Origin: CAYMCQ01 sp964389025
Lineage (GTDB): Bacteria > Verrucomicrobiota > Verrucomicrobiia > Limisphaerales > CAYMCQ01
Reading direction: 5' to 3'
DNA length: 19,868 nucleotides
Assembly: GCA_964389025.1 (NCBI GenBank)
Contig: CAYMCQ010000079.1
Coordinates: 1-19,868 of the forward strand
This document shows, piece after piece, positions 8,096-13,634 of the stretch. The notes beneath the pieces were generated by a model. That model did not search any database. It was not told the DNA's origin and saw nothing but the letters and a program-made list of their open reading frames with translations. Position 1 is the stretch's first letter; each line of letters opens with the position of its first letter. A program made the position numbers and the translations under genes.

Positions 8096-9484
8096 ATGCT
8101 GCGAAAACATCGCCAAATGCGGATGAAAGTTCACGAGATGCTCGATGCGTGCATCTTCGCGGCGAGTTTTCTTCTGGCTTACATGCTCCGGGCGAATCCC
8201 GACGTGATAGATTTGTTGGGACTGCCGCCAGTCGCGCCGCTGGAAGCTTACGCATGGGTCTTTTTTGTTGTTCCGGGTTGCGCGCTGATTCTTGAAGCAC
8301 AAGGATTTTACACTCGCCCGTTGCTCGGCTCGCGCTGGACGACGTTGTGGCTGCTCTTCAAAGGCTGCCTTTTCAGCGTGATTGCGCTGACGCTGGTGTT
8401 GTTTTTCTTCCGGATGTATATCGCGCGGTTCATTCCGTTGTGGTTCGGAGGCATCAGCTTCATTTTGATTTTTCTCAAGGAGGAACTCGTCCGGCTCGGG
8501 CTGAAAAGCAAGATCGCGCGCGAACAATTCATCCGCCGCTTCATTCTCGTCGGCTCGGAGGATGAATTGAAAAACATGCGCGCCCAAGCCCGTTCGCGGC
8601 CCAGTGAAGGAATGGAAATCGCCGCTGAACTCAATTTGAGCGGAGCAGCCGTCGAGCAATTGGTCCGCATGCTCCACGAGCATTCTGCCAACGGCGTCAT
8701 CTTAAGCGCGCGGCACAGGCACTTCGAACAGGTCGAATCGGTGATCAAAGCATGCGAAATGGAAGGCGTCGAAGTCTGGCTCGTCGCGGACTTTTTCAAG
8801 ACGCAACTTTCGCGAACGAGCTTCGATGATTTTTTTGGCAGGCCGGTCATGGTCTTTCGCACCACACCGGAAGCGTCGTGGCAAAGCGTTTCAAAGGAAG
8901 CCTTGGATTTTATCGGGGCGCTGATATTGCTGGTCCTTTTTTCGCCGGCGTTTTTGTTGGTCACCTTGCTGATTAAATTGACTTCGCCCGGGCCGGTGCT
9001 GTTCCGACAAAAGCGCGCCGGGTTGAACGGGCAGCCGTTCACGATGTATAAATTCCGCACGATGGTCACTGACGCCGAGATGCGGCAGGATGAACTCGCC
9101 AAGATGAATGAGATGGAAGGGCCTGTTTTCAAGATGACCAACGACCCGCGCGTCACTCGCGTTGGCCGATGGCTTCGGAAATTCAGCCTGGATGAATTTC
9201 CACAGCTCATCAATGTGCTCCGCGGCGAGATGAGTCTCGTCGGGCCGCGCCCTCTGCCGGTCGAGCAGGTCAAACGGTTCAATGACGTCGCGCACCGCCG
9301 GCGTCTCAGCGTCAAACCGGGGATGACCTGTCTCTGGCAGGTCAGCGGCCGGAACGATGTCAAAGATTTCCGCGACTGGGTGCGGCTGGATTTGGAATAC
9401 ATTGACAACTGGTCGTTCTGGCTGGACTTGAAAATTCTCTGGCGCACCGTGCCGATTGTGCTTACTGGTGCGGGAGCGAAATAA
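8096..9484 (+). CDS. Polyprenyl glycosylphosphotransferase (initiating sugar transferase)
   Basis: The 462-residue protein would transfer a sugar-1-phosphate from a UDP-sugar to undecaprenyl phosphate, the committed first step of exopolysaccharide repeat-unit synthesis. The N-terminal part holds about four membrane helices (15-130), followed by a soluble nucleotide-fold-like domain (about 145-255). A re-entrant hydrophobic helix (about 268-295) precedes the catalytic domain. That domain contains SPGPVLFRQKRAGLNGQPF (297-315), YKFRTM, the catalytic Asp-Glu pair in KFSLDEFPQLINVL (362-375), MSLVGPRPLP (379-388) and the closing KPGMTCLWQVSGRN (407-420). This is the long WbaP/WcaJ/CpsE form. It follows the exosortase pair after a 95-base gap and lies five bases ahead of the next gene. 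Which sugar it uses cannot be read from the sequence. Confidence 0.92.
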   Translation: MLRKHRQMRMKVHEMLDACIFAASFLLAYMLRANPDVIDLLGLPPVAPLEAYAWVFFVVPGCALILEAQGFYTRPLLGSRWTTLWLLFKGCLFSVIALTLVLFFFRMYIARFIPLWFGGISFILIFLKEELVRLGLKSKIAREQFIRRFILVGSEDELKNMRAQARSRPSEGMEIAAELNLSGAAVEQLVRMLHEHSANGVILSARHRHFEQVESVIKACEMEGVEVWLVADFFKTQLSRTSFDDFFGRPVMVFRTTPEASWQSVSKEALDFIGALILLVLFSPAFLLVTLLIKLTSPGPVLFRQKRAGLNGQPFTMYKFRTMVTDAEMRQDELAKMNEMEGPVFKMTNDPRVTRVGRWLRKFSLDEFPQLINVLRGEMSLVGPRPLPVEQVKRFNDVAHRRRLSVKPGMTCLWQVSGRNDVKDFRDWVRLDLEYIDNWSFWLDLKILWRTVPIVLTGAGAK

Positions 9485-9489
9485 ATTTC

Positions 9490-10452
9490 ATGGCTAAAAA
9501 AACTTCTTCAAAAAAAAGCCGGCCCACATCCGTCGTCACCGGCGCGGCAGGCTTTCTCGGCTCGCACCTGACCGATCTGCTTTTGAAACGCGGCCACAAA
9601 GTCATCGGCATTGACAACTTCATCACAGGCTCGGTCAGCAACATCGCGCACCTCGGCGGCAACCCGGATTTCAAATTCATCCAGCAGGACGTGACGGAAT
9701 TTTTGTTTCTCGATGCGCCTGTGGATTATGTCTGGCACTTCGCGTCGCCGGCAAGTCCGGTTGATTATTTGCATTTTCCTATCCAGACGTTGAAGGTCGG
9801 CTCGCTCGGCACGCACAAGGCGCTCGGGCTTGCAAAGGAAAAAAACGCGCGCTTCCTGCTTGCCTCCACTTCGGAAATCTACGGCGACCCGCTTGTGCAT
9901 CCGCAGACGGAAGATTACTGGGGCAACGTGAACACCATCGGCCCGCGCGGATGCTACGATGAATCGAAACGTTTCGCCGAGGCGCTCACGATGGCGTATC
10001 ACCGCGAGCACAAGATTGACACCAAGATCGTCCGCATCTTCAACACCTACGGCCCGCGGATGCGTTTGAACGATGGCCGCGTCGTGCCAGCGTTCATCAG
10101 CCAGGCGTTGACGGACAGGCCGGTCACAATTTTCGGGAAAGGAACGCAGACGCGCAGTTTTTGTTACTGCTCCGATTTGATCGAAGGAATTTACCGGCTG
10201 ATGATGAGCGATGAAAATCTGCCGGTGAACATCGGCAATCCGACCGAGTTGACGATGCTTCAGTTCGCTGAAGAAATCATTCGTGTGACACGCTCGCGCA
10301 GCAAAATCATTTTCAAACCGTTGCCGCAGGATGACCCAAAACAGCGCAAACCCGACATCACCCGCGCAAAGAAATTACTCGGCTGGCAGCCGAAAATTGG
10401 ACTCAAAGACGGCCTGCGAAAGACCATCGAGTTCTTTCGGGACAAAGTTTGA
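9490..10452 (+). CDS. uxs: UDP-glucuronate decarboxylase (UDP-xylose synthase)
   Basis: This extended short-chain dehydrogenase would convert UDP-glucuronate to UDP-xylose via a 4-keto intermediate, using bound NAD. Motifs are GAAGFLG (18-24), HFASPASP (83-90), LLASTSEIYGDPLVHP (123-138), EDYWGNVNTIGPR (141-153), the catalytic Y156 and K160 in GCYDESKR, RIFNTYGPRM, and QTRSFCYCSDL. HFASPASP, SEIYGDP-x-VHPQ and the DYWG-x-VN-x-IGPR-x-CYDE block are the features that separate UXS from other nucleotide-sugar epimerases. The length of 320 residues fits the family. ATG 9490 lies five bases after the sugar transferase stop, so the two are almost certainly co-transcribed. It is the last gene of the cluster. 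UDP-xylose would be a donor for the neighbouring glycosyltransferases. Confidence 0.93.
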   Translation: MAKKTSSKKSRPTSVVTGAAGFLGSHLTDLLLKRGHKVIGIDNFITGSVSNIAHLGGNPDFKFIQQDVTEFLFLDAPVDYVWHFASPASPVDYLHFPIQTLKVGSLGTHKALGLAKEKNARFLLASTSEIYGDPLVHPQTEDYWGNVNTIGPRGCYDESKRFAEALTMAYHREHKIDTKIVRIFNTYGPRMRLNDGRVVPAFISQALTDRPVTIFGKGTQTRSFCYCSDLIEGIYRLMMSDENLPVNIGNPTELTMLQFAEEIIRVTRSRSKIIFKPLPQDDPKQRKPDITRAKKLLGWQPKIGLKDGLRKTIEFFRDKV

Positions 10453-10511
10453 GGGCATTATAAACCGGCCTGTTGCCGGAAAATGTGAATGCCGCGCCCC
10501 TTTTCCAGCCA

Positions 10512-10550
10512 GTTTTTTATTGCAATAAGCCGGACGACGGGTATAACTGC
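10512..10550 (+). promoter_or_regulatory. Promoter-like element of the first secreted paralogue
   Basis: TTGCAA (10520-10525) and TATAAC (10542-10547) are 16 bases apart, and the -10 is followed by TGC. The equivalent position upstream of the second paralogue has TTGCGC, 17 bases, TATAAA and TGC, and the stretch before the -35 (GTTTTTTATTGC here) matches at 11 of 12 positions. Conservation between the two copies in otherwise diverged non-coding DNA supports a real promoter. The leader would be about 60-65 bases. Confidence 0.5.
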
Positions 10551-10560
10551 ATTTACCCGT
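10537..10560 (+). repeat. 7-bp inverted repeat overlapping the -10 region
   Basis: ACGGGTA (10537-10543) and TACCCGT (10554-10560) are perfect reverse complements with a ten-base loop. The left arm overlaps the first bases of the proposed TATAAC -10 box, so it could be an operator or form a hairpin at the start of the transcript. The second paralogue's promoter lacks this palindrome, so it may mean different regulation or may be chance. Confidence 0.4.
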
Positions 10561-10617
10561 TACGGAATGCTCAACCAAGACCGTCAGTCTCATTGACTGG
10601 AACAACTGAAACCTGAT

Positions 10618-13332
10618 ATGAACCCTATTACACTCACCAAAAAAAGTCTCCTTCTGGCGCTTGCCGTTTCAGGCGCTGTGTTCTCGCTGACTGAAACGTC
10701 CAGAGCACAGAGCCTGGTTTACTTCCAAAATTTCGACGTGGATGACTCCGCGAACTGGACGTCGAACTCCATCGGCAACGCCGACAATCCGGCGAACTTT
10801 TATTTCGATTACAGCACCGTCGGAATTCCTTCGGCGCCGAACTCGACCAACGGCACCACGCGCGGCCTGAAATTGCAGGCCCAGCTTGACCCGGCTTCAG
10901 GACAATTCCCCTCCGGCGTCAGTGTTTCGCCGATCGGCTTTGGGATTTCCGATAACTTCGAGATGCACTGGGACATGTGGATCAACTACTGCGGCAGCGG
11001 CAACGGTTCGGCGCAAGTGGGCGGCGGCGGTTTCGGCACAGCGGGCAATGTCGCGAATGTAGCCGGCACAGCCGATGCCGTTGTCATCGGGGCCAATGGA
11101 AACCTAGGAACTCCGGCTACATACAGGGTTTATTCACCGGGCAAGGCGGCTAGTTATCAGGGCGGGCAATATGTCTTAAATGGCGGTTTTTATGGGCCTG
11201 CTTTCACTGATTTTCAGGCCGGTGATTCGGGTTCGGGTTTTGTATATGGAGGGACTGACGGGTCGCGCAACGGAGCCAACATTTATTACGCAACGAATTT
11301 TCCCGGCGGCACCAACCCGCCTGCTGCGCAAATCACGGCGTATCCATCCCAAACTGGCCTGTCAACGCCGGATGGCTCAGTAGCGTTTACGTGGCGTGAT
11401 GTTTCAATCACAAAAATTGGAAATGTCATCAGGTATAAGATTGACGGCATCCTCATCGCCACCGTTGATGCCGTTGATGCCGCAATCGATCCATATTTAT
11501 TTACCACTTACGGCACCAACAGCCCATTGGGCGGGACCAACATCCTCTTCAACCAATACTCCACCGGCTCTGGTGTTCCAACGAACCCGGATGCGACGAA
11601 CTTGTTGTTTTCTTTGTTTGACAATGTCCGCATCACCAACTTCCCAAGCGTTGTGACCGTGTCGGCGACCATTCCAAAAGCTTCGGAACAAGGCCCGGTT
11701 TCCGGCAGATTCACCATCACACGCACCAGCGCAGGCGCTGAATTCACGGTCAACTACACCATGACCGGCACTGCGAACAGCAATGGAACGGACTATGTGA
11801 CACTCCCCGGCTCGGTCACGTTCGCGGCGACAGCCACCTCCACCAACATTGATGTCACGCCAGTTGATGATGCTGTTGTCGAACCCACGGAGACGGTCAT
11901 CCTGAACATCGAAGAAAGCACCAATTACGTCGGCGCAGGCAGCGCGACCATCACCATCGCGGACAACGAGTCGCCCCAGCTCACCATCACCAATGTCTCC
12001 ACGCAAATGTATGAACGCACGAATGATTATGCGACATTCCGAATCGCACGTCTCGGCAACACCAATGCGACGGCATTCACGGTCAATTTTACTTTCACTG
12101 GCGCGGCCACCAGCGGCACCGACTTTTACGCCGACGCGGTGACGATGAGTCCCGGAGAAGAGACCAAAAACTTTAAAATATATCCCCTCGAAGATTCCTT
12201 CCTCGAGGGCAATGAAACGGTCATTGCCACTCTGGCCGCCGGCGCGGGCTACACCATCGGCTCGTCCAGTTCCGCCACGAATACCATTGTTGACTCCGCC
12301 TTGCCGCCCGAAGAGATTTTATTCTCGGACAACTTTGACACGGACACTTCATCCAACTGGACACAGCGGTTCGGAAGCACCAATGGCTTTGAAGATTTCA
12401 CATTCACTTTTAACTATGACTACAGCCTGGACAGCATTCCGTCGGCCCCGCATTCAACCAACGGCACCACGCGCGGCCTTAAAATGACGGTCAACAAGCT
12501 CGACTCGACGCCATTGGGCGCCGCAGGAATCAACTTCTACCCCAACGGACAGAATTTCAGCGGAGACTACGCGCTGCGGTTTGACATGTATTTGATAGAT
12601 GCCGGCGGCAACAATGCGACTGAAGGCGCATTGTTTGGCATCAACCACTCGGGCACCAAGACCAACTGGTTCCGTCTCAGCGGTGGCGGTGTGCCCGCGG
12701 GGTGGAATTTCGACGGCTTGTTTTTCAATGTGCAAGCCGACAATCAAAACGCCTCCACCTCCTACGCGCTCTGGAGCACGCCGACGACGACAAATAATAA
12801 TCCGACCAAGTTGACCTTCGCGTCTCATACCAATTTCACGGGGATTTTCAAAGCGCCGCCATGGGCTGTCACGGGTCTCCCATCCAACCTCATTCCCTCA
12901 ACGAATTCGATTTGGGCGGACGTCGAAGCCAGACAGATCAACAACGTGGTGACCTTGAAGGTCAATAACACGGAAATCCTGAGCTATACGAACACGGGAG
13001 GAACCACCAGCGGCAACATCATGATGGGTTACGTTGATCCATTCGATTCGATCGGCCTCGCCAGTTCCGCCGTCATCTATGACAACGTGCGCGTGATTCG
13101 AAGTCATCCATACCGCATCACGAGCGTCGTGAAGTCTGGCGGCAGTATTCTCATTGACTTCACCTACCTCGACACAGCGGAGGCGGCCAGTGCATTCAAG
13201 CTTCAATCCTCGGCGACGGTGGACGGGCCATACGCGGACATCAGCGCGACAATCACTCAAACGGCCGCTGGATTCCATGTCGTGGCGTCAGCTCCATCTG
13301 ATGTGACGTATTATCGCATCAGGCATCTCTAA
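10618..13332 (+). CDS. Secreted lectin-like/Calx-beta protein, copy 1
   Basis: The 904-residue protein has a Sec signal peptide (1-30; positive start, leucine-rich core, cleavage probably after SRA). A concanavalin A/LamG-like beta-sandwich domain follows (about 33-340), then Calx-beta repeat 1 (about 346-450, ending TITIADNE) and repeat 2 (about 453-559). Next come a second lectin-like domain (about 566-828) and a conserved C-terminal module (832-904) ending YYRIRHL. Acidic loops DDAVVEPTET (417-426) and EDSFLEGNET (525-534) are the usual calcium-binding positions of Calx-beta. It is rich in Asn, Thr, Ser and Gly, as surface or extracellular adhesins are. No PEP-CTERM helix, LPxTG or autotransporter barrel is visible. 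Function is unknown; a calcium-dependent, glycan-binding matrix protein is a reasonable inference. It sits downstream of the exopolysaccharide cluster and is paralogous to the next gene. Confidence 0.85.
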   Translation: MNPITLTKKSLLLALAVSGAVFSLTETSRAQSLVYFQNFDVDDSANWTSNSIGNADNPANFYFDYSTVGIPSAPNSTNGTTRGLKLQAQLDPASGQFPSGVSVSPIGFGISDNFEMHWDMWINYCGSGNGSAQVGGGGFGTAGNVANVAGTADAVVIGANGNLGTPATYRVYSPGKAASYQGGQYVLNGGFYGPAFTDFQAGDSGSGFVYGGTDGSRNGANIYYATNFPGGTNPPAAQITAYPSQTGLSTPDGSVAFTWRDVSITKIGNVIRYKIDGILIATVDAVDAAIDPYLFTTYGTNSPLGGTNILFNQYSTGSGVPTNPDATNLLFSLFDNVRITNFPSVVTVSATIPKASEQGPVSGRFTITRTSAGAEFTVNYTMTGTANSNGTDYVTLPGSVTFAATATSTNIDVTPVDDAVVEPTETVILNIEESTNYVGAGSATITIADNESPQLTITNVSTQMYERTNDYATFRIARLGNTNATAFTVNFTFTGAATSGTDFYADAVTMSPGEETKNFKIYPLEDSFLEGNETVIATLAAGAGYTIGSSSSATNTIVDSALPPEEILFSDNFDTDTSSNWTQRFGSTNGFEDFTFTFNYDYSLDSIPSAPHSTNGTTRGLKMTVNKLDSTPLGAAGINFYPNGQNFSGDYALRFDMYLIDAGGNNATEGALFGINHSGTKTNWFRLSGGGVPAGWNFDGLFFNVQADNQNASTSYALWSTPTTTNNNPTKLTFASHTNFTGIFKAPPWAVTGLPSNLIPSTNSIWADVEARQINNVVTLKVNNTEILSYTNTGGTTSGNIMMGYVDPFDSIGLASSAVIYDNVRVIRSHPYRITSVVKSGGSILIDFTYLDTAEAASAFKLQSSATVDGPYADISATITQTAAGFHVVASAPSDVTYYRIRHL
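12317..12689 (+). repeat. Near-identical block shared with the second paralogue (copy 1)
   Basis: Bases 12317-12635 are identical to 15268-15586. The match then continues to 12689 with only two changes (12636 and 12675), both at third codon positions and silent (Phe and Arg codons). It encodes residues of the second lectin-like domain from about 567 to 690. Sequence on both sides is visibly diverged, including amino acid changes. Confidence 0.95.
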
Positions 13333-13364
13333 ACCCCGCCTGGGCAGGAACAGTTTTCATCCGG

Positions 13365-13397
13365 GGCATCCGTCATGTGCGGATGCCTCTTTCTTTT
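13365..13397 (+). terminator. Intrinsic terminator of secreted paralogue 1
   Basis: GGCATCCG (13365-13372) pairs perfectly with CGGATGCC (13380-13387) around a seven-base loop, followed by the pyrimidine run TCTTTCTTTT. It lies 33 bases after the stop codon. The same stem is conserved after paralogue 2. Confidence 0.85.
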
Positions 13398-13518
13398 GCC
13401 ACATCTCGCGCAATCCTGCGCTGCCGCGCGTTGGCCAATCCTGCGCGGGCTGAACGAAATGCCGGAAGGTTCGTTTGATTGTTGTTGCGCGGATGTGCCC
13501 TTCATTTCAACGACTTGT

Positions 13519-13558
13519 GTTTTCTATTGCGCGCTTTCCAGCCGGGGCGTATAAATGC
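13519..13558 (+). promoter_or_regulatory. Promoter-like element of the second secreted paralogue
   Basis: TTGCGC (13527-13532) and TATAAA (13550-13555) are 17 bases apart with TGC directly after the -10. The block matches the element upstream of paralogue 1 in the -35 approach (GTTTTCTATTGC), in an AGCCGG within the spacer (offset by a few bases) and in the -10. The leader would be about 70-75 bases. Confidence 0.5.
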
Positions 13559-13634
13559 GTTCAATCATTAGACCCGAAGCGAATAACCCGTTTTCCGCCG
13601 AGTTGGTCTGATTGGCAAAATTAAAATAATCCCT

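Larger units (their letters stand above)
10512..13397 (+). repeat. Tandem duplication unit, copy 1
   Basis: Copy 1 of a duplicated transcription unit of about 2.9 kb: promoter-like element, secreted Calx-beta protein and terminator. The next unit (13519-16340) has the same order and clear sequence similarity from the promoter through the 3' untranslated region (for example CCCGCCTGGGC after both stops). Similarity is uneven: about 90 percent by eye in the last third, much lower in the middle of the first lectin-like domain, and complete in one 319-base block. Confidence 0.8.
13333..13634 (+). other. Intergenic region between the two paralogues
   Basis: This 302-base gap holds no coding frame I can support. 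From left to right it contains the terminator hairpin of copy 1 (13365-13397), a spacer with an 11-base direct repeat CAATCCTGCGC (13411-13421 and 13436-13446), the promoter-like element of copy 2 (13519-13558), and a leader of about 75 bases up to the ATG at 13635. Confidence 0.7.

Noticed and set aside
8308..9447. A 379-codon open frame on the minus strand
   Set aside because: It lies fully inside the well-supported sugar transferase gene on the other strand, has a Ser/Arg-rich, low-complexity composition and no recognisable motif. It is a product of high-GC third positions. The same applies to the long minus-strand frames at 2815-3531, 3621-4298 and 7254-7946.
10465..10479. CCGGC/GCCGG hairpin after the UDP-xylose synthase gene
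   Set aside because: The stem has only five pairs and is followed by AAAATG and not by a T-run, so it is not a convincing terminator for the cluster.
13411..13446. Direct repeat CAATCCTGCGC, two copies
   Set aside because: There are only two 11-base copies, without further units or leader. It is not a CRISPR, and no attachment-site or insertion-sequence context is present.
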